Assembly (NCBI RefSeq): GCF_017357405.1
Contig: NZ_CP071597.1
Location: 2,356,001-2,420,000, forward strand
Direction: 5' to 3'
Length of the DNA stretch: 64,000 nucleotides
From: Halomontanus rarus
Lineage (GTDB): Archaea > Halobacteriota > Halobacteria > Halobacteriales > Natrialbaceae
The notes below the pieces were generated by a model, which saw only the letters and a list, made by a program, of their open reading frames with translations, did not search any database and was not told the origin of the DNA. Positions 26,538-35,289 of this stretch are shown here, in pieces. Each line of letters opens with the position of its first letter. Position 1 is the stretch's first letter. A program made the position numbers and the translations under genes.

Positions 26538-26996
26538 ATGCGCGTCAGTATCATCGGCGGCGGGACGATCACCGACGACGAAGCGAACGTCGCGACCGCG
26601 GTCGGCAGGGAACTCGGCTCTCGCGGGCACACCGTCGTCTGCGGCGGCCTCGGTGGAACGATGGAGGCCGTCTGTCGCGGTGCGAAGGCGGCGGACGGCG
26701 AGACGATCGGCATCCTCCCCGTCGAGGACCGCGGGGCGGCGAACGAGTACGTCGACACCGCCATCGCGACCGGAATGGGTCACGCCAGAAACGCGCTCGT
26801 CCCGCTGAACGGGGACGCGGTGATCGCCCTCTCCGGCGGCCCGGGAACCCTCTCGGAGATCGGGTTCGCCCTCGTCTACGGTCGTCCCGTCGTCGGGATC
26901 GCCACTCACGACGTTCCCGAGATCGAGATCGTCTCGACGCCCGTCGAGGCGGTGGATGCGCTCGAGCGGGCAGTCGAAAGCGAACGCGAGGTCTGA
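26538..26996 (+). CDS. LOG-like/TIGR00725-family Rossmann protein
   Basis: 152 residues. VSIIGGGTITDDEANVATAVG then VCGGLGGTMEAVCRGAK and ALSGGPGTLSEIGFAL, the PGGxGT-like motif of lysine-decarboxylase-like nucleotide-binding proteins. The TIGR00725 family has no firm function; a nucleotide 5'-monophosphate phosphoribohydrolase (LOG-type) role is possible. A GAGTAC-type hexamer repeat ends just before the ATG, and the annotated start skips the part it encodes. Confidence 0.8.
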   Translation: MRVSIIGGGTITDDEANVATAVGRELGSRGHTVVCGGLGGTMEAVCRGAKAADGETIGILPVEDRGAANEYVDTAIATGMGHARNALVPLNGDAVIALSGGPGTLSEIGFALVYGRPVVGIATHDVPEIEIVSTPVEAVDALERAVESEREV

Positions 26997-27053
26997 TCGC
27001 GGCCTGATAGCGGAACCGACATCACTTTTTTCGCCTCCCTGCTCGATTCAGCT

Positions 27054-27503
27054 ATGGCCGCACACGACGAACGCGATCGCGACGACGACCCCGCGGATCC
27101 GTACACGATCCGCGACGAACTCCCCGACCCGGAGACGTTCGCCGCGCTACGCGAGGCCGCCGGCATGCCGCCTCGTTCGCCCGAGGGACTCGAACGCGGC
27201 CTCCCGAACTCCCTCTACGGCGTGATCGCGGTCCACGAACCGACCGACGAGGTCGTCGGAATGGGACGGATCGTCGGCGACGGCGGCACCGTCTACCAGA
27301 TCAGCGATATGGCGGTCCACCCGGACCACCAGCGTCACGGACTCGGTACGCGGATCATGGATGCGCTCGAGGCGTACCTCGACGAGACGGCACCACCGGG
27401 CGCGTACGTGAACCTCCTGGCCGACGTCGACGGGTTCTACGAGCGCTTCGGGTACGAAGAGACCAGACCTGCGTCGAAGGGGATGTACCGGCGGACGGAG
27501 TGA
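27054..27503 (+). CDS. GNAT family N-acetyltransferase
   Basis: 149 residues. Acetyl-CoA-binding motif A is complete: DMAVHPDHQRHGLGTRIMDAL (Q/RxxGxG as HQRHGLG), with LLADVDGFYERFGYEETRP at the end. The N-terminus is an acidic extension. A TATA-like TCACTTTTTT 27 nt before the ATG indicates a leaderless transcript. The substrate is unknown. Confidence 0.88.
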   Translation: MAAHDERDRDDDPADPYTIRDELPDPETFAALREAAGMPPRSPEGLERGLPNSLYGVIAVHEPTDEVVGMGRIVGDGGTVYQISDMAVHPDHQRHGLGTRIMDALEAYLDETAPPGAYVNLLADVDGFYERFGYEETRPASKGMYRRTE

Positions 27504-27599
27504 GCGGTCGCTGGCTATCACCCGGCGTCTCGAGCGCGTTGCGTGTTCGCCACTGTCCGCTTCGCAGGTTTTTCGACGCTCGGCTACGTCTAGTCGAAC

Positions 27600-28358
27600 A
27601 TGAGCGATTTCGACAAGGAAGCCGAACGCGAGAAACTCCGGGAGAAGTACGAACGCGACAAGGCCGACCGGGAGGCGACCCAGCACATGAGCGACCTCCT
27701 GTTGAAAGGGGCGACGATGACCAACACCCACTGTGGTGTCTGTGGCGACCCGCTGTTCAGACAAGACGGCACCACGTTCTGTCCGTCCTGCCACGGAGGT
27801 CCCGGTGCCGTCGACGGACAGGCCAAGGCCCAGGGTCAGGGGCAAGGTCAGGCCCAGGGTAGCGTTCCACAGCAGGAAGGTGCGAACGCAGGGGCGGGAA
27901 CGCCGGCCGAGTCCGGAGCCGCCGACGCCGGGGCCGATACGACCGAGACCGCCGACGCCGACACCGCCGCCTCGGATCGAACGCAGGACCCGACGGCTTC
28001 GCCGGCGACCGATCGGTCGTCCGCCGACTCGAGCGGCACGCAGATCGACGTCTCGTCTCCGTCCCCCGACTCCCGGTCGTCCGACCCTACTCGACCGTCC
28101 ATACCGGCGGCCGGGAGCGCTCCGGACGAGTCGACTCCGTCGCAATCCGGAACGAACGGGATGTCGAACGCCGGCCGCCCCACGCCGCCGTCCACTGCAA
28201 ACCACTCGTCCGGCGACCTCGCAGACGCCCGGGCCGCACTCCGGGAGACCCTCGCGTACTTCTCCCAGGAGGCGGCGGCGACGGACGACCCGCGCTACGC
28301 GACGGAGTGTCTCGAGGCGGCCCGCGAGGCGGCGGAGACGCTCTCGGCGCTTCGGTGA
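27600..28358 (+). CDS. zinc-ribbon protein of the Sjogren autoantigen p27 family
   Basis: 252 residues. A charged N-terminal helix (FDKEAEREKLREKYERDKADRE) leads to a CxxC...CxxC ribbon (HCGVCGDPLFR...FCPSCHGG, residues ~44-66), the mark of UPF0148/SSSCA1-like proteins. A long disordered Ala/Ser/Thr/Asp middle follows, then a conserved C-terminal helix (LADARAALRETLAYFSQEAA, residues ~206-245). Function in archaea unknown. Confidence 0.8.
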   Translation: MSDFDKEAEREKLREKYERDKADREATQHMSDLLLKGATMTNTHCGVCGDPLFRQDGTTFCPSCHGGPGAVDGQAKAQGQGQGQAQGSVPQQEGANAGAGTPAESGAADAGADTTETADADTAASDRTQDPTASPATDRSSADSSGTQIDVSSPSPDSRSSDPTRPSIPAAGSAPDESTPSQSGTNGMSNAGRPTPPSTANHSSGDLADARAALRETLAYFSQEAAATDDPRYATECLEAAREAAETLSALR

Positions 28359-28560
28359 TCGCGGATCGCTGATCGCCACCGAACCGTCCACACCCGGTCG
28401 CACGACCGCTGTGCGATCGGTGTGGAAAACCGTCACGGCTGCACTTATCGGCTCGTTCGAGCGTCGGAAGCCCGCTCACCCGAGGGTCGAGGGATGCGGG
28501 ATCTCGTTTTCAATCGCTGCGGTGTACAAGTTAAAGTCAGAAGACGTGACCAATAGCGAT

Positions 28561-29841
28561 ATGATCGCTATCGCCGGTGCGAAAGGCGGCTGCGGAAAGA
28601 CGACGACGGCGCTCGGTCTGGCCGACGCGTTCGCCCGGGCGGGAACGCCGACAGTCGTGGTCGACGCGGATAGACAGCTTCCGAACCTCCACGTCGTCGC
28701 CGGGATCGACCGGGAACCGACGGTCGCCGCACTCGCCAGCGGTGCGACCATCTCCGACGTCGCTCACCAGCATCCGGACACGGACGACGTCGCCGTTCTC
28801 ACCGCGCCGAAATCCTCACAGACGATCGACCTCCAGACGGTCCTCGACCGACTCGCCGACGAACCGGTACAGGTGCTGATCGATTGCCCGTCCGGTGCAG
28901 GACCGGACGTCGTCGAACCGGTCGCCGCCGCCGATCGCACCGTCGTGGTGACGAGCGACACCGGACGCAGCGCCGACGCCGCGGAGACGACGATCGACGT
29001 CGCTCGACGGCTCGACGTTCCCGTCGCGGGGACGGTGTTCGTCCGCTGCGATTCCGTCCCCGCCGACCTCGGTTCGAGATTCGACGCGCCGACGCTCGGC
29101 GTCGTTCCCGACCACGAATCACCGCTGACCGCCGACGCCACGAAGAGCGCGTACGACCGGCTCGCGGAGGCGCTCACCGAGTCACGCGGCAGTTCGAACC
29201 CGACGCTTCCCTTTCAGGGCGAGCGCCTCGAGACTGGCGTCGACGCGATCGATCGCGTTCTCGACGGGGGCGTTCGACCGGGTTCGATCGTCGCGCTGTG
29301 TGCCGATCCGGCGAGCGCCTCCGAACTCGTCCTGTCGAAGCTGACGGCGACGCGCGGAACGCTCTACCTCTCGACACAGCGGTCGAAACGGACCGTCCGT
29401 CACGCGCTCGAGACGTCGGCGTTTCGGGTCGGAAGCCCGACGATCCGTCACCTCGACGGCTCGGTGATCGAGCAGGCGACGGGCCTCGTCACCGCGTTAC
29501 CCGACGGTGCCAACCTGATCGTCGACGCGGCCAACGACTTAGAGCGGGGCGACCGGGGGGCGTACATCGACTTTCTGAACGGCGTCAAGGAACACCTCCT
29601 CGAGACGAACAGCGTCGCCGTGTTCCACTGTCTCTCCGGCGCTCGCGAGTTCGGGTCCGGATCCGGATCCGGGTTCGAGCACGGACATCGACTCGTAACC
29701 AGACATCACGCGGACGTCGTCGTCGAACTCGAGGCGATCGATCGGGAGACGGCGATCGATCACGTCCTCTCGGTCTCGAAACGTCGCGGCGAGCGGCCGC
29801 CGACGGAGAAGGTCCCGCTCTTCCCGTCGAACGTCGCGTAA
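28561..29841 (+). CDS. MinD/ParA-like ATPase fused to a RecA/KaiC-like domain
   Basis: 426 residues. Residues ~1-205 are a deviant-Walker ATPase (MIAIAGAKGGCGKTTTALGLADAFA, then VVVDADRQLPNL and LIDCPSGAGPD). From ~225 a second fold starts with GVDAIDRVLDGGVRPGSIVAL, as in RadA/KaiC/GvpD-like proteins, but its P-loop is degraded (ALCADPASASEL lacks GKT). A GSGSGSG tract sits near 365. The open frame continues upstream over the zinc-ribbon gene but that part has no homology; the ATG at 28561 directly precedes the Walker motif. Role unknown; MinD-type localisation is plausible. Confidence 0.8.
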   Translation: MIAIAGAKGGCGKTTTALGLADAFARAGTPTVVVDADRQLPNLHVVAGIDREPTVAALASGATISDVAHQHPDTDDVAVLTAPKSSQTIDLQTVLDRLADEPVQVLIDCPSGAGPDVVEPVAAADRTVVVTSDTGRSADAAETTIDVARRLDVPVAGTVFVRCDSVPADLGSRFDAPTLGVVPDHESPLTADATKSAYDRLAEALTESRGSSNPTLPFQGERLETGVDAIDRVLDGGVRPGSIVALCADPASASELVLSKLTATRGTLYLSTQRSKRTVRHALETSAFRVGSPTIRHLDGSVIEQATGLVTALPDGANLIVDAANDLERGDRGAYIDFLNGVKEHLLETNSVAVFHCLSGAREFGSGSGSGFEHGHRLVTRHHADVVVELEAIDRETAIDHVLSVSKRRGERPPTEKVPLFPSNVA

Positions 29842-29932
29842 CGTGCTCTCACGGGGACCGTCTCCGGCCGCGATCGCGTGACCGAGACCGACTCGCATTC
29901 GGTTTCGACTCGTAAAACCGAGCCGACGCCGA

Positions 29933-30637
29933 CTACTCCGGCGTCGGATCGGCTCGCTCGAGACGCCGTCGGTCACACCGTTCGACCGACCGGGCGAGCG
30001 TCGAGAGCACGTCGACCGCCGGCGAGTCCGGCTCGACGTCGCGAACCGGTTTGCCCCGTGCGTTCGCCGCCGCGACGGCCGCTCGTCTCTCGAGGATCGT
30101 CGTCGGGGTTCCGAACGTCTCCTCGACTCGTTCGGCGAGCGCCTCGTGCTGGGGTCGCGTCCCCCGATTGAGGACGACGCTAGCGATCGGTGTGCCCACC
30201 TCGTGTGCCAGGTGCCGGGTTCGATAGGCGTCCAGTAGTGCCGCCCGCTCGGGCATCGTGACGAGCACCGCGACGTCGGCGCTGTGGAGTTGAACGCCCA
30301 CGTCGCGGGCGAGCCCGGCGGGACAGTCGACGACGACGCGTCCGTACTGGCGATCGAGCGTCTCGACCGTCCGCCGGAGCGTCGCGAGATCCGAGGCACG
30401 TGCACCCGCGAGCGTCCGGCCACACGGAAGGACGAGTACCGACCCGATCCGCTCGACCGCGTCGGTCGGCGTCGCACGACCGGCGAGGACGTCGTGTAGA
30501 TCGGGTCCCCGCCCGCTCGGTAAATCCGGTGTGGCGAGGTCTGCATCGACGACGACGGCATCGAGTTCGCGAGCGAGGTTGAGCGAAACCGTCGATTTGC
30601 CGACACCACCCTTACCGCCGCTGACTGCGAGGATCAT
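29933..30637 (-). CDS. MinD/ParA-like ATPase (second copy)
   Basis: 234 residues. ILAVSGGKGGVGKSTVSLNLA (deviant Walker A), VVVDADLATPDL and VVVDCPAGLARDV. It lacks the C-terminal extension of its neighbour. The ATG is at 30637. The gene upstream (30634-31107) overlaps it by 4 nt (ATGA), so they should be cotranscribed. It converges with the fused paralogue. Confidence 0.85.
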   Translation of the reverse strand: MILAVSGGKGGVGKSTVSLNLARELDAVVVDADLATPDLPSGRGPDLHDVLAGRATPTDAVERIGSVLVLPCGRTLAGARASDLATLRRTVETLDRQYGRVVVDCPAGLARDVGVQLHSADVAVLVTMPERAALLDAYRTRHLAHEVGTPIASVVLNRGTRPQHEALAERVEETFGTPTTILERRAAVAAANARGKPVRDVEPDSPAVDVLSTLARSVERCDRRRLERADPTPE

Positions 30638-31107
30638 CGTGATCCCGACCGCGACCTCGAGAACACGTCGGTCGGCGGTGACCAGTCGTCGAGGTCGGCC
30701 AGTACTTCGCGCGTGGTGGTTCGGGATTCGGCTGACGCCCGTTCGACGGTGACGAGCTCGAGTGGCGGTTTCGGCTCGGATTCGGATTCGAACCTGGATT
30801 CCACTTCGGACCCGGACACCGATCCACGTTCGGATCTGGGTTCGGACGCCGAGTCTGCGGCCGTCCTCGCCGGCGTTGCCGGGGTCGCGAACCCGACGCC
30901 GCGACACTGCCCCGGTTCGACCACTCCTTCCCACGTGTCGCCGTTCCACTCGGGTGCCCCGACGCGGCTACGACTGGGCGGCCACGTCGGACCGTCGAGG
31001 GTGCTCCGGAGGCGAACGAACTGTGGCGTCGTCCTGGTGTTCGTGACGGTTGCGCGGACGAGAGTCACCCCCGTTCGTCGTTCGTACGCTGTTTCGACCT
31101 CGACCAT
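30634..31107 (-). CDS. orphan beta-rich protein with low-complexity loop, operon with MinD
   Basis: 157 residues. The first ~80 look like a beta-sandwich (VEVETAYERRTGVTLVRATV, then QFVRLRSTLDGPTW and WEGVVEPGQCRGVGFATPA). Residues ~88-115 are an S/E tract (GSVSGSEVESRFESESEPK) from 6-bp-period DNA. The C-terminal helix TREVLADLDDW is followed by an Arg/Ser tail. No signal peptide. A TATA-like box at 31131-31140 supports the start. Function unknown. Confidence 0.6.
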   Translation of the reverse strand: MVEVETAYERRTGVTLVRATVTNTRTTPQFVRLRSTLDGPTWPPSRSRVGAPEWNGDTWEGVVEPGQCRGVGFATPATPARTAADSASEPRSERGSVSGSEVESRFESESEPKPPLELVTVERASAESRTTTREVLADLDDWSPPTDVFSRSRSGSR

Positions 31108-31130
31108 GTCGTTATTTACTCCGGTTATCC

Positions 31131-31140
31131 TGTATAAACT
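31131..31140 (-). promoter_or_regulatory. TATA-like box for the orphan-MinD operon
   Basis: AGTTTATACA on the minus strand, centred 28 nt before the ATG at 31107; leaderless. Confidence 0.6.
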
Positions 31141-31234
31141 TCGACGTTCGATCGGCGAATACCGGGTATCCCGTCGGAATCCGACCGTCGACTCCCGATT
31201 CCGGCGTCTTCGATCACGTCGCCCGTGAGGGTAG

Positions 31235-32542
31235 TCACTGCGTGAGCTTCGACAGGACGCCCCTCGGGAACCCCGATTCGGTGTCGGCGTCTGCCGTCTC
31301 CACATCGCTTCCCGAGGACGATCCGCCGTCGCGACTCCGCGGTCCCCGTCGTTCCGACCGTTCGTCTTCTCGCTCGCTGTCGTAGGCCAGAAGCTGACGA
31401 AGCTGCGTCGGGCTCCCGAGCACGAACACAGTGTCCCCCGCCTCGAGGGTTCGGTTCGCTCCGGGAAACGGGAGCAACTCGTCGCCGCGCTCGAGGACGA
31501 GGACGCGTCCGGGGAGCCAGCCGACGAACTCGCCGCGGAGCGGCCCGTCGGGTTCGACGTCCACGACCGTCACGGTCTCCTCGGCCGCCCGAAGGACCGA
31601 GGCCAGTTCGTGGCCGTCGTCCGGGGTCGCCGGTTGCATCACGAGTCGATACGTCTCGTCGGTCGCGAACGCGTCGGCGTGGGCGGCGTCGATGACGACG
31701 GTCGTCACGTCCCCGAGGGTCGCTCGAATCGTTCCGGTCGTGACCAGCCGCGACGACTCGCCGCCGTCGGTCCACACTTCGACGGGATCGCCGGTGCTTG
31801 CGGCCGGCGACGGATCGCTCCGGATCGCGACCGCGACGGTCTCCGACGGGAGCGACGGACCGATACCGTCGGGCTGGACGCCGATTGCGAGGTGGTCGAC
31901 GGCACCGCCCGCCGCGAGCTCGAGGTGGACGTGATCGACGTCGAAATCCCGCCGGAGCCGCGCGGGTAGCCGCTCGCGCAGTTCGTCGAGGGTGAGCCGA
32001 CGCGGAACGAGCATCGTTCTGCCGGCCAGATCCCGTTTGATCCCGTCGTCGGCCGGCGAGTAGCCGTCGATATCCTCGATCGTCTCCGGCAGTTCGACCT
32101 CGACGACCAGCCCTGCCGAGCGCACCAGCGTGGCGACCTCGCCGCGGGCGTCGAGCGTCGTGATATCGAAGACCTCGCAGCCGAGGTGGTCGCCGAGCCG
32201 TCGGCCGAGCTCGGCGGTGACGCCGCTGACGACGAACACGCCGAGGAGGTACGCCGCACTCGCGCGGTTCGCCAGCGGCGTTCCGCCGCCGACCGTCTCA
32301 CTGACGACGACCTCCCCGTCCAGCCCGATCGCCGCGTTCAGCCAGAGTGCGACCGCGGACACACCGACGAGGACGGCACCACCGGTTGGGATCGACCGCG
32401 TGCTGTAGCCGCGGTAGACGAACGTGACCCCCGTCGCCGCGAGGCACGCGAGCAGCCCGAACCCCAGAATATGAACGAGAGCGGTCAGCGTCCAGTCGAC
32501 GGCGAGGGCCGTTCCCACGGTGGCTCCCCCGAGAGACGTCAT
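31235..32542 (-). CDS. membrane protein with TrkA-C (RCK) domain
   Basis: 435 residues. Three hydrophobic segments near the N-terminus (about 15-40, 52-72, 92-112) are followed by a cytoplasmic part. The C-terminal region (LRAAEETVTVVDVEPDGPLRG, then GDTVFVLGSPTQLRQLLAYD) is TrkA_C-like, the ligand-gating domain of K+ channels and transporters. No ion-conducting pore helix is evident, so it may be a regulatory subunit. The C-terminal tail is S/D-rich. It overlaps the upstream related gene by 4 nt. Confidence 0.75.
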   Translation of the reverse strand: MTSLGGATVGTALAVDWTLTALVHILGFGLLACLAATGVTFVYRGYSTRSIPTGGAVLVGVSAVALWLNAAIGLDGEVVVSETVGGGTPLANRASAAYLLGVFVVSGVTAELGRRLGDHLGCEVFDITTLDARGEVATLVRSAGLVVEVELPETIEDIDGYSPADDGIKRDLAGRTMLVPRRLTLDELRERLPARLRRDFDVDHVHLELAAGGAVDHLAIGVQPDGIGPSLPSETVAVAIRSDPSPAASTGDPVEVWTDGGESSRLVTTGTIRATLGDVTTVVIDAAHADAFATDETYRLVMQPATPDDGHELASVLRAAEETVTVVDVEPDGPLRGEFVGWLPGRVLVLERGDELLPFPGANRTLEAGDTVFVLGSPTQLRQLLAYDSEREDERSERRGPRSRDGGSSSGSDVETADADTESGFPRGVLSKLTQ

Positions 32543-33811
32543 CGGCTCACCTCCGCCGGCTCGCCGAACCGCTCGTTCAATTCCGTCCGTTTGCCGACGA
32601 CGAACGCCTCCGTGGCGACGTCGATCGCGTCCCCGTCCGGATCGAACTCCCAGTCGTGGCTTCGCGCGTCGTCCTCGCGTCGCTTTACCGCGAGGAGGGT
32701 GGCGTCGGTCTCGTTTCCGTCGGTACCGCCGTCGCCGTCGCCCGCTCGAGCGAGCGTCGCCCGTCGTTCGTCGGTCACCGTTACGTGCCGGACCGACTGT
32801 CCGCTCTCGGCGAGGCGGGACAGCGCCTCGAACTCGTGGTTCGTCCCGTGGGACGTCGCCACGATGCGACCCCGTTGCCGGTCTAAGAGCTCACCGGCAT
32901 CCGTCGTCGGAACGGCGACGGTGACGCGTTCGGTGCCGCCGGTGGCGGCCGGCGCTCGTTCGATCGTCCCCTCGTCGGGCTGGCCGCTCTCCCGCGTCTG
33001 AGTGTGGCGTTCACCTGTCGTCTCGTCCCCCGTCCTCGCCTGTCGGCTCGTCCGCGCGGCCGTCGGTACTGAGGACGGTCCCGTTCGTCGTCGACGAGCC
33101 GGCCTCGACGATCACCTCGTCTCCGGGTACGAGTCCCGTCGGACACAGCGCCGAGATGGAAATCGCTCGCCACCCCGGCGGGATCCGCTTGGCGATCCCG
33201 TTCGCCGGCGGGGCGGCGGCGATCGACGCCCGGCCACGCTCGTCGATCGAGACGGAGACGGCCGCCAGCTCGTACGCCGTCCGGAGCCGGTCGGCCAGTC
33301 GTGTCTCGAGTTCGATCAGCGGCAGATCGGCGGGAAGCCGCCACGAACCCGACTCGAGGGCCGTCCGCAGGTCGGGCGCGAGCGGCGGGTAGCCAGCGAT
33401 CGCTCGAATCTCGCCGCTGGCGCGGATCGTCACGTGGCCCATCCCGTCGATCGACTCGATCGCGTCGGCCGACAGCGTCCGCTCGCGCCGTGTGGGTCGG
33501 TAGAGCTCGCGCGAGAGCGTCGACCCGATCCGCGCTCCCTGACTGTTCGCGTACAGTGCGAGCAGCCACGCGACGAGCCCGGCGGCGACGAGCCGCGAGC
33601 CGCGCTCGGCGGTGAGTTCGACGACGCCGCCGTAGTAGCCGCCGCCTGCAGCGATCACGACGGCGACACCACCGGCGAGAGATCCCGGGAGGGGACGACG
33701 CCAGCGGTACTCGAGTACGTACGCGACGACGCCGACGAGGAACGCAGGAGCGATCCCGAGCAGGAGTCCGACGGAGATTCCGATCAGGACCTCGACTGGG
33801 AACGACGTCAT
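32539..33811 (-). pseudogene. TrkA-type membrane protein split by a frameshift at a C5 run
   Basis: The first frame (from 33811) gives two to three membrane helices (VLIGISVGLLLGIAPAFLVG) and a TrkA-C-like end (PGDEVIVEAGSS) but stops at 33011. A second frame continues GERHTQTRESGQPDEG, then VTVAVPTTDAGELLDRQRGRIVATSHGTNHEF to the stop at 32539. Deleting one base from the C5 run at 33027-33031 joins them in the linker, giving one ~425-residue protein like its downstream neighbour. As with the hydrolase, this could be a real lesion, a slippery run or a sequencing error. As sequenced, the second half has an in-frame ATG at 32862. Confidence 0.65.
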
Positions 33812-34127
33812 GTCCACCCGGTAATGGTCGGTACGTTGATCATGATCGGATGGTCGCTGATTCGTTCGTAACCGTGTCGAAACAGCAACAGATCGTGGTC
33901 TGCGGTCGGTGCCCGTTGGACGGCATCGACGTCGCTTTTCCCGGCGATGCGACGCCGACGACGAGTGCGATCACGAACCGGATCGGTACCCCCTCGATCA
34001 CACGGTGGTCCGTCGAGGACGGACGTCGATTCCGTTCCTGTCGATGGCTCATGCGATATTTGGGTCCTCCTTACGATTTAAATGTTCGGCCGAAAGAACA
34101 AAATTATGGGCGGCCGATTCACCCGCC
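33812..34127. other. divergent intergenic region
   Basis: No supported gene. It contains the TATA-like GATTTAAAT at 34075-34083 for the HerA-like gene; the rest shows nothing recognisable. Confidence 0.5.
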
Positions 34128-35213
34128 GTGTCCTTCGTAATCGGTCGCGGTGAGGGGAAACAGGGGAGTCAAACCGGGAACGTCCCCACCGGCCACCTCG
34201 GATCGTACCGGGCGCTCGACGGCAGCGAGGGTGCTCGACTCTCGCTGGACCTGGACGGCCCGCACGCGATGCTGATCGTCGGCAAACGAGGGTACGGAAA
34301 ATCGTACACGCTCGGCGTCGTCGCCGAGGAACTCGCCAGAAGCGACGGCGTCGCTCCGGTGATCGTCGATCCGATGGGCGTGTTCGCCACGCTCGCCGAA
34401 CCCGCTGAGGGCGACTCGATCCCGACGACGGTACTCGACCGGCCGACCGTCACCCCCTCGTCGCTCGACCCGCGTTCGTGGTGTGCGATGCTCGGACTCT
34501 CCCCGGAGAGCGGCGCCGGCGGACTGGTCTGGCGGGCCGCCGCGGACGACTCGACGCGGACTCTCGAGGAGATGCGTCTGACCGTCGAGTCGACGGACGC
34601 TCCCGTCGCCGACAGGCGCGCGGCGATCAATCACCTCGAGTTCGCGGCGTCGTGGGACGTCTTCGACGCCGACGGGCTGACGGCCGCCGATCTCGCCGGC
34701 GGCGAGGTGACGGTCGTCGACGTCTCGGGACTCGACCCCGCGCCGATGAACGCCGTCGCTCGCGGCGTCGCCGAGGGGCTGTACCGCGCTCGGATCGACG
34801 GGAACGTCGATCGGCTCCCGTGGCTGCTGATCGACGAAGCCCACGCGTTCTTTCGGGGAATCGCCGAACCCGCCCTCGAGACCATCCTCACGCGGGGACG
34901 TGCGCCGGGGGTCAGTCTCGTCGCCGCGACTCAGCGACCCAGTGCCATCCCGGCCGTCGGCATCTCCCAATCCGATATCCTCGTCTCGCATCGACTCACC
35001 TCGCGGGCCGACCTCGGCGCGCTCGAGGACGCCCGGCCGACGTACATGCAGTCGACGCTCGCCGAGCGGATGCCGACGGAGCCGGGCGAGGTCGTCGTGA
35101 TCGACGACGCCACCGAGACGGTCCACGCGGTTCGGATTCGCCAGCGGGCGACCCCACACGGCGGCTCGAGCCCGCGCGCTCGAGACGTCGTCCTCGAGGG
35201 GTCCTCGAAGTAA
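34128..35213 (+). CDS. HerA/VirB4-like P-loop ATPase (DUF87 type)
   Basis: 361 residues. Walker A IVGKRGYGKSYTLGV (G52 onward), Walker B WLLIDEAHAFF, sensor SLVAATQRPSAIP, and a downstream RMPTEPGEVVVIDDATE. This resembles the DUF87/HerA ATPases that pump DNA or act as AAA-like motors. The N-terminal HAS-barrel is reduced. The start is a GTG (VSFVIGRGEG) because the only upstream ATG lies before the TATA-like box at 34075-34083. No NurA partner is adjacent. Confidence 0.75.
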   Translation: MSFVIGRGEGKQGSQTGNVPTGHLGSYRALDGSEGARLSLDLDGPHAMLIVGKRGYGKSYTLGVVAEELARSDGVAPVIVDPMGVFATLAEPAEGDSIPTTVLDRPTVTPSSLDPRSWCAMLGLSPESGAGGLVWRAAADDSTRTLEEMRLTVESTDAPVADRRAAINHLEFAASWDVFDADGLTAADLAGGEVTVVDVSGLDPAPMNAVARGVAEGLYRARIDGNVDRLPWLLIDEAHAFFRGIAEPALETILTRGRAPGVSLVAATQRPSAIPAVGISQSDILVSHRLTSRADLGALEDARPTYMQSTLAERMPTEPGEVVVIDDATETVHAVRIRQRATPHGGSSPRARDVVLEGSSK

Positions 35214-35257
35214 CCCGGAACCGGACACCTATCGGCAGTTCACCGTCGATCGTTTCA

Positions 35258-35268
35258 CATTTAAATAC
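35258..35268 (+). promoter_or_regulatory. TATA-like box for the coiled-coil gene
   Basis: CATTTAAATAC, 27 nt before the ATG at 35290; leaderless. Confidence 0.6.
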
Positions 35269-35289
35269 GATTGGGAAGGGAATCGGTCT

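Noticed and set aside
27733..28560. Upstream extension of the MinD fusion frame
   Set aside because: Overlaps the zinc-ribbon gene in another frame and is Arg/Pro-rich; the ATG at 28561 precedes the P-loop.
33850..34140. 96-codon frame (plus) before the HerA-like gene
   Set aside because: Runs through the TATA-like box and into the next gene in another frame; no recognisable feature.
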